Notes under the pieces: model-generated
Database searches by the model: none
Told to the model about the DNA's origin: nothing
What the model saw: only the letters and a program-made list of their open reading frames with translations
In this document: positions 1 to 5,459 of the stretch, piece after piece
Layout of the letters: each line of letters starts with the position of its first letter
How positions within the stretch are numbered: the first letter of the stretch is position 1
NCBI GenBank assembly: GCA_947165805.1
Contig: CAMVBT010000181.1
Span: 1-5,459, forward strand
DNA from: an uncultured Clostridia bacterium
Lineage (GTDB): Bacteria > Bacillota > Clostridia > Oscillospirales > Ruminococcaceae
Direction of reading: 5' to 3'
Length of the DNA: 5,459 bases
Position numbers and translations under genes: made by a program

Positions 1-206
1 ACCACATACATATCGTCACCGACGAGGACGCGATAAACACCGCGAAACAGCTCGCGTCGCTCGAGGGCATCATGTGCGGCATTTCCAGCGGCACAAATGT
101 CGCGGCGGCAATAAAACTCGCGGAGAAGCTCGGCGAGGGCAAAACGGTCGTAACGATACTTCCGGACACCGCGGAGAGATACTACTCTACCCCGCTTTTC
201 GATTGA
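1..206 (+). CDS. cysK: Cysteine synthase (O-acetylserine sulfhydrylase), C-terminal end, 5' truncated by window
   Basis: This is the last 67 residues of a PLP-dependent cysteine synthase, which makes L-cysteine from O-acetylserine and sulfide in the cytoplasm. The reading frame is open from the left edge (first full codon at 3) to TGA at 204-206. Two family signatures are visible. One is GISSGTNVAAAIKLA, whose first Ser corresponds to the residue that contacts the PLP pyridine nitrogen in characterised enzymes. The other is the C-terminal VTILPDTAERYYSTPLF block. The protein ends right at STPLFD, as many CysK proteins do. The PLP lysine and the substrate loop lie outside the window. The CysK/CysM/beta-synthase choice rests only on the tail, so the gene symbol is probable, not certain. 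The next gene starts 3 nt downstream, which suggests co-transcription. Confidence 0.93.
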   Translation, partial: HIHIVTDEDAINTAKQLASLEGIMCGISSGTNVAAAIKLAEKLGEGKTVVTILPDTAERYYSTPLFD

Positions 207-209
207 GCC

Positions 210-1016
210 ATGCCGCGCATAATCGAGATCACCGACCTTTCCGCTCCTGAGCTTATCCCGTTCAGGACTACTGACGAACACGCTCTGACGCGACAGGGCG
301 TTTTTATCGCGGAAAGCCCTAAAGTCATACGCACGGCGCTTGCCGCCGGGTACGAGCCTGTTTCCGTGCTTGCGGAGCGCGGCTGCATCACCGGGCGGGC
401 TGCCGACATAGCGGAATATTCCGCAGACATACCGATATACACCGCGGACAGAGCCGTTCTCGAAAAGCTGACAGGCTACCGTCTGACGCAGGGCCTTCTT
501 TGCCTTATGCGCAGAAAGGAGCTCCCTGCGCTTGGCGATGTCCTGCGCGGGGCGGCGCGTATCGCGGTGCTTGAAAACATAATGAACCAGACGAATGTGG
601 GCGCGATATTCCGCTCAGCCGCCGCGCTCGGAGTTGACGCGGTGCTTCTGACCGACGATTGCAGCGACCCTCTGTTCCGCAGGACTGTCCGCGTGAGCAT
701 GGGCGCGGTGTTTCAGCTCCCGTGGTGCGTTATCCCGGGACGTTCGCCGGAATACGTCGGCACCCTTGAAGCCATGGGATTTGCCTGCGCGGCTATGGCT
801 CTGCACGGAGACCCGGTCAGCGTAGACGACCCGTCCTTGTGCGCGGAACCGCGGCTCGCGCTTTTCTTCGGTACGGAGGACTGCGGTCTGAAACCGGAAA
901 CTGTCGCCGCCTGCCGGTATACAGTGAAGATACCCATGTCGCGCGGCGTGGATTCGCTTAATGTTGCTGCGGCTTCCGCGGTGGCTTTCTGGCAGACGAG
1001 AAGAAACGATAACTGA
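210..1016 (+). CDS. TrmH/SpoU-family RNA 2'-O-ribose methyltransferase
   Basis: A complete 268-residue SAM-dependent RNA methyltransferase of the SPOUT class, which methylates the 2'-OH of a ribose in rRNA or tRNA. The N-terminal part (about 25-100, with GVFIAESPKVI and LTGYRLTQGLLCL) matches the SpoU substrate-binding domain. The knotted catalytic domain shows all three motifs: NQTNVGAIFR at 126-135 with the catalytic-type Arg135, LFFGTEDCGL at 218-227, and IPMSRGVDSLNVAAASAVAF at 241-260. The length is normal for the 23S rRNA-type subfamily (RlmB/TsnR-like). The exact target nucleotide cannot be read from sequence. The ATG at 210 follows the cysteine synthase stop by 3 nt and has no clear Shine-Dalgarno of its own, so translational coupling is likely. 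Confidence 0.93.
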   Translation: MPRIIEITDLSAPELIPFRTTDEHALTRQGVFIAESPKVIRTALAAGYEPVSVLAERGCITGRAADIAEYSADIPIYTADRAVLEKLTGYRLTQGLLCLMRRKELPALGDVLRGAARIAVLENIMNQTNVGAIFRSAAALGVDAVLLTDDCSDPLFRRTVRVSMGAVFQLPWCVIPGRSPEYVGTLEAMGFACAAMALHGDPVSVDDPSLCAEPRLALFFGTEDCGLKPETVAACRYTVKIPMSRGVDSLNVAAASAVAFWQTRRNDN

Positions 1017-1064
1017 TGCACCGTTCTGTCGCGGCAAGATAGAATAAACTGAAAAAAAAGCTAA

Positions 1065-1676
1065 ATGAATATGACAAGTCTTAAATTCGTCACCAATGGC
1101 AATCCAGACCCAAAAGACAAACCAAGAGTATACTTTACCTGTCATCCCGACGACAAGGAAAGATACTTTGAAAAAGTCTGTGAAGATATTCAAAACTCAG
1201 GACTGCGCAATTTATTATACCGAAGACATGACCGACAGGCTTCCCGAAGAGACACGCGAGCTTGATCTGGGACGCATGAACCTGCTTGTTATACCCGTAA
1301 CTTTTCGTCTGCTAACCAAGCTCAACAGAGCCGCAGATGAGGATCTTGCATTTGCCGAAAAGGTCCATATCCCTGTCCTTCCTTTAATGATGGAATCCGG
1401 CATTTATGAAATTTATTCCAAAAGGTTCGGTAAAAATGTTATGATGTAAAACTAAAATTATACGGTCCCAATAATACTGTTGTTATTCATTCATATTGCT
1501 GGATAGCTTACTGCCATGAAATGCTCGGAGATCACCGGAAGTCGTTATCCATGTGCGATGAAATGACTGATCATGTTGATTTACTGGCTCCTGCCGATAT
1601 AGAGCGTATTTGTGAGATCTATGAGCGTAACAATATGCCCGACAAAGCAGAGGCTTTAAGGAAAATGACTGAATAA
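1065..1676 (+). pseudogene. Decayed TIR-like/TPR protein: frameshifted head joined to C-terminal tail
   Basis: This is the remnant of a large TIR-like plus tetratricopeptide protein of a kind I recall from Ruminococcus-type genomes. The head starts at ATG 1065 (or 1071) and contains KPRVYFTCHPDDKERYFEKV. It then leaves frame near 1186-1190, where CEDI should run straight into FKTQDCAIYYTEDM. It continues in the next frame through DLGRMNLLVIPVTF and HIPVLPLMMESG, and stops at 1447-1449 after YSKRFGKN. From about 1434 a third piece follows in the original frame and ends at TAA 1674. It includes GPNNTVVIHSYCWIAYCHEM, LGDHRKSL and MPDKAEALRKMTE, which looks like the last TPR unit and C-terminus. 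The usual several hundred residues between head and tail are missing, so an internal deletion near 1430 is inferred. Bacterial TIR domains are often NAD-cleaving or signalling modules, but this copy cannot give a full protein. Its 3' end is followed by a terminator. Confidence 0.75.
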
Positions 1677-1689
1677 AAAACGAACAAAA

Positions 1690-1729
1690 GCCCGTCTGTG
1701 TAGTATTCACCATACAGGCGGACTTTTTT
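1690..1729. terminator. Bidirectional rho-independent terminator
   Basis: A stem pairs 1690-1701 with 1712-1723 (arms centred on CCGTCTGT and ACAGGCGG, with G-U pairs and one mismatch), followed by six T at 1724-1729 on the plus strand. On the minus strand the stem is followed by a T-rich run (complement of 1674-1689). It therefore fits the 3' ends of both the plus-strand TIR/TPR relic (stop at 1676) and the minus-strand receiver relic (stop at 1736). Confidence 0.8.
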
Positions 1730-1735
1730 GCGTTC

Positions 1736-1888
1736 TCATTCCGTCAGCTGCTTCAGCAGTTTCATCATTGCCGCGATGTCATACGGCTTTGCGAGATGAC
1801 CGTTCATTCCCGCGTCGGCTGCTTTCTTCCGTTCTTCGTCGAAGGCGTTCGCGGTCACGGCGACCCTCACAAGATTTGCCTTTGTCAT
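1736..1888 (-). pseudogene. C-terminal fragment of a response-regulator receiver domain
   Basis: About 50 residues on the minus strand, ending at TGA 1736-1738, match the end of a CheY-like receiver domain of the type found at the C-terminus of hybrid histidine kinases. The visible pieces are AVTANAFDEERKKAADAGMN (conserved Thr after beta-4) and GHLAKPYDIAAMMKLL (conserved Lys-Pro after beta-5). The phosphoacceptor Asp and everything before it are absent. The frame stays open upstream to a possible ATG at 1963, but those residues (MKQRVRFIGQSTCKMIYNIL) do not look like receiver sequence, so homology seems to start near 1888. It is most simply a relic left by deletion of a hybrid kinase gene. 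Confidence 0.75.
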
Positions 1889-1947
1889 ATCGCAGGAAAA
1901 GACCAAGATATTATAAATCATTTTACAAGTGCTTTGACCGATAAATC

Positions 1948-1975
1948 GAACCCGCTGCTTCATACGAACGGGTTC
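1948..1975. repeat. Inverted repeat, perfect 7-bp arms
   Basis: GAACCCG at 1948-1954 pairs exactly with CGGGTTC at 1969-1975, with a 14-nt loop. No T-run follows on either strand. It lies between the receiver and hydrolase relics, 14 nt before a second, stronger hairpin. Function is unknown; it may be an old terminator or transcript structure. Confidence 0.45.
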
Positions 1976-1988
1976 TCATATAATAGTT

Positions 1989-2027
1989 ATGCCCCGGAGC
2001 GTCACAAAACGTTCAGGGGCATTTTTG
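1989..2027 (+). terminator. Strong terminator-like hairpin with no obvious upstream gene
   Basis: The arms AT-GCCCC-g-GAGCGT (1989-2002) and ACGTTC-a-GGGGC-AT (2009-2022) form about 13 pairs with one mismatch and one G-U pair around the 6-nt loop CACAAA. ATTTTTG follows on the plus strand. As a rho-independent terminator it works best for plus-strand transcripts, yet no plus-strand gene precedes it after the terminator at 1690-1729. It may be a leftover from a deleted plus-strand gene, or part of a dispersed repeat. Confidence 0.5.
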
Positions 2028-2049
2028 AAGATCAGATTGCTGAGACAGA

Positions 2050-2364
2050 TCAGGATTCAGCTGCATAAACCGTCATGGTTTTGCTCATCATATATATCAT
2101 CTGCTCACGCTGATTTTCCGGCTGCTTGTCCATAAAGCGGGCATATTCGCTGCCTACAACTAAAGGTGCAAATCCGAGCTTTTCTATTATGGGCATCAGA
2201 ACCGCCGCAATACCTCCGTCGGCTTGTTCTTCCTCCGGGATCTCAAAGCAGATCGAACCGTCAACGTATACAACAGCCTCAATCTCATCGGGATATTTAC
2301 ACTCCCAATATGTTGCGTACATTCCGCCCAGAGAATGTCCCATCAGCAGATACAGATCTATGTC
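2050..2364 (-). pseudogene. Alpha/beta hydrolase fragment with intact nucleophile elbow
   Basis: This minus-strand remnant of an alpha/beta-fold hydrolase holds the central part: DIDLYLLMGHSLGGMYATYW, with the G-H-S-L-G-G nucleophile elbow (Ser codon at 2335-2337), then YPDEIEAVVYVDG, and a cap-like helical stretch ending near MIYMMSKTMT. The N-terminal strands and oxyanion region are missing: an in-frame stop lies upstream at 2410-2412, and the intervening codons do not look hydrolase-like. The catalytic acid and His, expected well downstream, are also missing because TGA at 2050-2052 ends the frame. At under 105 residues against a usual 250-330 it cannot be a working hydrolase. The substrate cannot be told. 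Confidence 0.75.
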
Positions 2365-2612
2365 AGTAACAATTATAGCATAACACTCATGATTTCTTTT
2401 TTCTTTTGGTCAAATGCAGTACTATGTGTTAAGCAAATCTTATCCGTATCACGTTTTTGTCGCTGTATGGGCTGTCTGTGCGTCTGAACATACAGATAAG
2501 GAACGCGAGGACAGTTTTCAGCGAGCCGTTTTCGCCTGTAAGTCCGGAATCGTCAACTACCTTTTTATCCTCGTCGTCACCAAACCATACAGAAACGATC
2601 TCGTCTGACCGC
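2365..2612. other. Stretch with no recognisable gene
   Basis: This lies between the hydrolase relic and the stop of the STAS-kinase gene. A minus-strand frame is open from 2607 to 2429 (reading ...DEIVSVWFGDDEDKKVVDDS...), but I recognise no family in it and it has no ribosome binding site. It may be another decayed coding remnant. No clear U-tailed terminator was seen directly after the STAS-kinase stop at 2613. Confidence 0.4.
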
Positions 2613-3793
2613 TTATTTATCGAACAGCAGGCTGTCTGTTGTGAATGCAAGCTTTTTCAGCCTCTCGACAGTATGACTGATACGAACACGGAAAAGCCCG
2701 GTATCATGTTCTGTAATAAGATCGACAAGGAAAAGGAACCTCACGCAGCCGACTATCGTTATCCTGTCGCGAAGCTGCGCGATACGGACTTCATCACTCG
2801 TATCGAAGTAATACTTTATGAAATCCTCCCATACTTTTCGGGAAAGCGCCGCGGGCATACCGAGGAAATCCATGCTGTTGGACGGGTCATCTTCGCCGAA
2901 CGCAAAATATGTGACATATACGGACTGGATATCGAATATCGGGTATCCTTCCGAAAGCGTGTCCATATCTATGAGCATCGGTTCGCCGTCCTTCATCATG
3001 ATATTCTTCATCTGCGCGTCGCCGTGTATCACGTTATGCTGCTCCGGTATTTCCGAGAACAGCTCTTTCAGGCGGCTGTACAGCTCATCATCAAGATACT
3101 TTCTGACCGTTTCGAGATAGCCCGAAAATATTTCCTTCGCAGACCTGAGTTTTCCGGCGGGAACAGTCCTGCTGTTGACCTGTTTCAGAAACTCCGCGTA
3201 CTGCTTTATGACTGCATCGGCGTTTTCGGGCTGCCCGATAAGCAGGTCACTGAACGTCTTTGCGTTAAGGAGCTCGAAAACAGAACCGTAGCTGTTTCCG
3301 ACACGGACGATATCGTAAGGTATAGCCGTCGGCACACCCGCGACAAGCGCTGTTCTCGCGAGCATTTTCTCGTTCTCTATCATCGCAAGGCTGTCGGGAG
3401 AAGCATATACCTTCACGATAGTTTCGGGATCGATACGGTAGACCGTTCCGTAAAAACCTTTTCCTATGACCGTGCAGCCCTCGACGCTTATCTTGCGGTA
3501 CGCTTTTCTAACATCGAGCAGCTCCGTGAATCCGGTCGTTTCAAAAATATCATAAACATCGCGCGAAACATTGATCATCGGCACAGGCTTATCCCTTGTC
3601 TTCTGCACCTTCAGCAGTACGCGCAGTCCCGCGCTCGATATGTATTCGAGCTTTTCCGCGTCAAATATTATATCCTCACAGCCGGAATTTCCGACAGCTT
3701 CAAAGATATCTTTTCGGTCTGCGCGGCATTGTTTGTATCTATCCTGCCTTCAAGACAGACAGTCAGAGTGTTGTTTACAGCAGTTGTTTTCAC
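2613..3793 (-). pseudogene. STAS domain fused to APH/choline-kinase-like phosphotransferase, with a one-base frameshift
   Basis: Read from GTG at 3793-3791, with one base restored near 3710, this encodes 393 residues. Residues 1-105 form a STAS (anti-anti-sigma type) domain: VKTTAVNNTLTVCLEGRIDT, then DIIFDAEKLEYISSAGLRV. S53/S54 of the SSAG motif match the site phosphorylated in SpoIIAA. Residues from about 106 on form a protein-kinase-like phosphotransferase: glycine loop IGKGFYGTVY at 110-119, VKVY with Lys128, catalytic loop HGDAQMKN with Asp259 and Asn264, and metal-binding IDMD at 276-279. All key kinase residues are present. The frame breaks in GAAAAGATATC, where GAAAAGGATATC would give EKDIFEAV. 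Without repair, translation from the GTG stops early at a TAA near 3668. A remnant start inside the STAS domain (GTG 3608) would leave the whole kinase readable (331 residues). The substrate is unknown. It follows the PAP2 gene by 58 nt on the same strand, so an operon is likely. Confidence 0.8.
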
Positions 3794-3800
3794 AGATGAT

Positions 3801-3812
3801 CTTTCCTTTCCT
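3801..3812 (-). promoter_or_regulatory. Ribosome binding site that fixes the GTG start of the STAS-kinase gene
   Basis: On the minus strand AGGAAAGGAAAG lies 7 nt before GTG 3793. This places the true start well upstream of the longest open kinase frame (3608) and supports the reading that the STAS domain belongs to the gene and that a base was lost inside it. Confidence 0.7.
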
Positions 3813-3851
3813 GTCAGGTCACGGTTTTTTGTTTTGTTATCGTCAATGTTT

Positions 3852-4760
3852 TTATTTCTCTGTTTTCCTGCTTCTGTTGTCTGCGGCTTTCAGGAATGCC
3901 GTGCTTATCACAGCGTAGATGCAATATGATATGAGTGTCCCAAAGCAGACATCGGACAGAAAATGATTTGTCATGTGTATCCTGTTGTAGCCGTAAGCTG
4001 CCACGAATACGCAGGCTATGCCGAAGCAGACAAGGTTTTTCGTCATGCTCTTTTTTCTGCATACATCGGCAAGCATGGGCAGCGAGAACATCATAGAAGC
4101 TATCGTCATATTCCCGCTCGGCCAGCTCTTGAAATTATCATCATTGCCCGCAAGGTAGGGTGTCATCTGCCACCATTCACGATACTCGCTGATAGGATCG
4201 TCAAGCGTGATGAGATACTTATAACGCGGCCTCGAACCGACCTGTTTGAGCCACAGATTGACATTGTCGGCGGCGATCCCCGCGACAAGTATTGCTGCTC
4301 CCACAGCTATCAGCTTATCCGGGTCAACATTATCGAACAGGAACCGGCATACTATCGGCACCCACGCGTATATTACAGCCATAAGCCCCCAGCTCAGCAG
4401 CGAGATCAACGGCGAGGACTCTCCGGCGGTATATCCGAACAGCTCACGCACCTTGCTGCCGCTGTAGCTGTTGGTGTAACAGACTGCCATAAAATAACCG
4501 ACAACAAGCAGCACCCATGCGAGCATATCGCAGCCTTTTTTCTTGAATCCCTTGAACAGACACATTCCCGCTGCGGGGTACAGGCAGTATGAAAAATACG
4601 AGCCGAAGGTAGCGAATATCGATCCTATTTTTGTCTTGTTCGCCATGGCTTCATTGATGCGGAAGTCACAGAATGATCCGACGACTATGCCGATGACACA
4701 TACCGCAATAACGCATATGAAGCACGCAGCGGGTACTGCCATTATTCTTTTGTTTTTCAT
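3852..4760 (-). CDS. PAP2-superfamily integral membrane phosphatase with PSGN variant motif
   Basis: A 302-residue polytopic membrane protein of the type 2 phosphatidic acid phosphatase superfamily, whose members remove phosphate from lipid phosphates such as phosphatidate, phosphatidylglycerophosphate or undecaprenyl pyrophosphate. Hydrophobic segments lie at about 7-30, 46-68, 78-95, 117-140, 150-170, 219-233, 242-257 and 268-289. The three motifs are in order: LKQVGSRPR at 171-179 (Lys172, Arg177), SWPSGNMTIA at 212-221, and R260-x5-H266-x3-D270. The nucleophile His266 with its Asp270 is intact, but the His of the usual PSGH (proton donor to the leaving group) is Asn217 (codon AAT). ATG 4760 is chosen because AGGGAGGT precedes it by 6 nt; the frame also opens 11 codons earlier at 4793, inside a palindrome and with no such site. 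The substrate cannot be assigned. The STAS-kinase follows on the same strand. Confidence 0.88.
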   Translation of the reverse strand: MKNKRIMAVPAACFICVIAVCVIGIVVGSFCDFRINEAMANKTKIGSIFATFGSYFSYCLYPAAGMCLFKGFKKKGCDMLAWVLLVVGYFMAVCYTNSYSGSKVRELFGYTAGESSPLISLLSWGLMAVIYAWVPIVCRFLFDNVDPDKLIAVGAAILVAGIAADNVNLWLKQVGSRPRYKYLITLDDPISEYREWWQMTPYLAGNDDNFKSWPSGNMTIASMMFSLPMLADVCRKKSMTKNLVCFGIACVFVAAYGYNRIHMTNHFLSDVCFGTLISYCIYAVISTAFLKAADNRSRKTEK

Positions 4761-4766
4761 TTGGAT

Positions 4767-4774
4767 ACCTCCCT
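4767..4774 (-). promoter_or_regulatory. Strong ribosome binding site for the PAP2 gene
   Basis: AGGGAGGT on the minus strand, 6 nt before ATG 4760, is a near-ideal Shine-Dalgarno. It decides the start over the upstream ATG at 4793. Confidence 0.85.
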
Positions 4775-4799
4775 GACCGTTTGAATGATTCAAACAGTC
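4775..4799. promoter_or_regulatory. 25-base palindrome, candidate operator upstream of the PAP2 gene
   Basis: The arms GACCGTTTGAAT (4775-4786) and ATTCAAACAGTC (4788-4799) are reverse complements around a single central base, with one C-G/T-G wobble position. The core is TTGAAT-n-ATTCAA. A further ATTCAA at 4802-4807 gives a third half-site. The palindrome touches the PAP2 ribosome binding site, so a bound dimeric repressor (TetR or similar) could block transcription. As RNA, it could fold into a 10-bp hairpin just before the ribosome site. There is no U-run, so it is not an ordinary terminator for the upstream channel gene. No regulator gene is in the window. Confidence 0.6.
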
Positions 4800-4848
4800 T
4801 CATTCAATGATATTTACCTTTCCGCAATATCCTGCAGTATAAGATCGA

Positions 4849-5459
4849 TCATTCGTTATGATCCTCATCGGGTACGGCAGGCGTATTATCATTCCGGTCT
4901 GCCGGTTCCTTGTTGACCTCGGTATAGAAATTAACTATAACAGAAGTAACGAGGGATACAACAATGATGCCGTAAATGCCGAGTATCACGGACATTATCC
5001 TGCCTATTACTGTCACTGCCGTGAAATCCCCGAAGCCTATCGTGGTAATTATCGCGAAGCAGTACCACAGCGCGTCGGAATACGACTCGATACCGGGCTC
5101 GATATAGTAAAGCCCGACAGAGAACGCCGCTATAAGTATCAGCAGTCCCGTGAGTATCTCCGCGGCCATTGATTTTCGTATGACCTTTACAAGTATGTCA
5201 TATCTGATATGGGCGAAGGACAGCTGAGTTATGCGTATGAGCATCTGTAACGGTATCGTCAGACCCAGTATTATGACGACAATAAAATAGCCAAACTCTC
5301 CAGAGGCTGTCACAATGAGCGCCGCAAGCACCCAGAATACGGCAGCGAGGATATTGATCGCGGTATAAACTTTTCTGCGTCTTATGATGATCGACATTAC
5401 CCGCCCGAAGATCATTAACGCCGCGTAGATATAAAACGCTGCCACCAATATAATATCGC
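4849..5459 (-). CDS. Potassium-channel-like membrane protein (ion channel pore domain), 5' end off window
   Basis: The frame is open from the right edge to TGA 4849-4851, giving at least 202 residues. Counting from the first full codon (5457), hydrophobic segments lie at about 2-25, 30-51, 56-76 and 98-118. These are followed by a pore helix ALWYCFAIITTIG with selectivity filter TTIGFGD at 138-144, and a last long membrane helix at about 152-175. The TIGFGD filter and pore-helix Trp are the hallmark of K+ channels (Ion_trans_2 fold). A charged cytoplasmic tail of about 25 residues, rich in Asp, Glu and Asn, ends the protein, with no RCK/TrkA-N domain. At least three helices precede the pore pair, so it resembles six-helix channels, but the clustered Arg/Lys (around 26-29) are not the regular S4 pattern of a voltage sensor. 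The true start is unseen; the TTG at 5448 is just one possible codon. The PAP2 gene follows after 88 nt. Confidence 0.85.
   Translation of the reverse strand, partial: DIILVAAFYIYAALMIFGRVMSIIIRRRKVYTAINILAAVFWVLAALIVTASGEFGYFIVVIILGLTIPLQMLIRITQLSFAHIRYDILVKVIRKSMAAEILTGLLILIAAFSVGLYYIEPGIESYSDALWYCFAIITTIGFGDFTAVTVIGRIMSVILGIYGIIVVSLVTSVIVNFYTEVNKEPADRNDNTPAVPDEDHNE

Noticed and set aside
615..1193. Minus-strand frame of 192 codons over the methyltransferase gene
   Set aside because: It overlaps the motif-bearing TrmH-family gene and has no ribosome site or family resemblance.
2372..2380. TGCTATAAT on the minus strand, an extended -10 promoter-like match
   Set aside because: It lies at the broken edge of the hydrolase relic, with no -35 box at the right distance and no intact gene downstream, so a chance match is likely.
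2429..2650. Minus-strand frame of 73 codons after the STAS-kinase gene
   Set aside because: It overlaps the kinase 3' end out of frame, lacks a ribosome site and matches nothing I know. It might be a relic, but this cannot be supported.
2457..3929. Long plus-strand open frame of 490 codons opposite the STAS-kinase gene
   Set aside because: It is antisense to a gene with clear kinase and STAS motifs, its protein resembles no family, and it runs through the relic zone. It is an effect of codon bias in the minus-strand gene.
3963..4592. Plus-strand frame of 209 codons opposite the PAP2 gene
   Set aside because: It is antisense to a protein with ordered PAP2 motifs and membrane helices, and its translation is low-complexity and unlike any family.
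4775..4799. Palindrome as a transcription terminator of the channel gene
   Set aside because: No U-run follows on the minus strand; the next bases are the purine-rich ribosome binding site.
4824..4829. TATACT on the minus strand as a -10 box for the PAP2 gene
   Set aside because: No convincing -35 hexamer lies 16-18 nt upstream, so the promoter cannot be placed from sequence alone.

Overview
The window looks like a chromosomal piece from a low-redundancy Firmicute of the Clostridia, most likely a gut Ruminococcus or other Oscillospiraceae relative. I infer this from protein style (the TIR/TPR relic, the STAS-kinase fusion, the 'AVTANAFDE' type receiver), not from any marker gene. The left end is GC-rich with GC-ending codons; the middle and right are visibly less GC-rich.

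Layout. Positions 1-1016 (+) hold a housekeeping pair: the C-terminal end of a cysteine synthase (CysK type) and, 3 nt later, a complete TrmH/SpoU-family RNA 2'-O-methyltransferase. Positions 1065-2364 are a gene graveyard with three decayed genes. These are a plus-strand TIR-like head joined to a TPR-like tail (frameshifted, with its middle missing), a minus-strand C-terminal piece of a response-regulator receiver domain, and a minus-strand middle piece of an alpha/beta hydrolase that keeps its GHSLGG nucleophile elbow. A good bidirectional terminator (1690-1729) separates the plus and minus relics, and two more inverted repeats lie at 1948-1975 and 1989-2022.

Positions 2613-5459 (-) carry three same-strand genes. 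In transcription order they are a potassium-channel-like membrane protein with a TTIGFGD filter (its start lies off the right edge), a PAP2-superfamily membrane phosphatase whose PSGH motif reads PSGN, and a STAS domain fused to an aminoglycoside/choline-kinase-like phosphotransferase. The fusion gene can be restored over its full length (393 codons from a GTG with a strong ribosome binding site) only by adding one base near 3710, so it is either a sequencing error or a very young pseudogene. A nearly perfect 25-base palindrome, with a third TTGAAT half-site beside it, sits directly upstream of the PAP2 ribosome binding site and is a candidate operator.

No mobile-element genes, RNA genes or CRISPR arrays were seen. 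The most unusual material is the STAS-kinase fusion with its possible partners (PAP2 phosphatase and channel), the PSGN change, and the palindrome. A shared function for these three genes is inference only.
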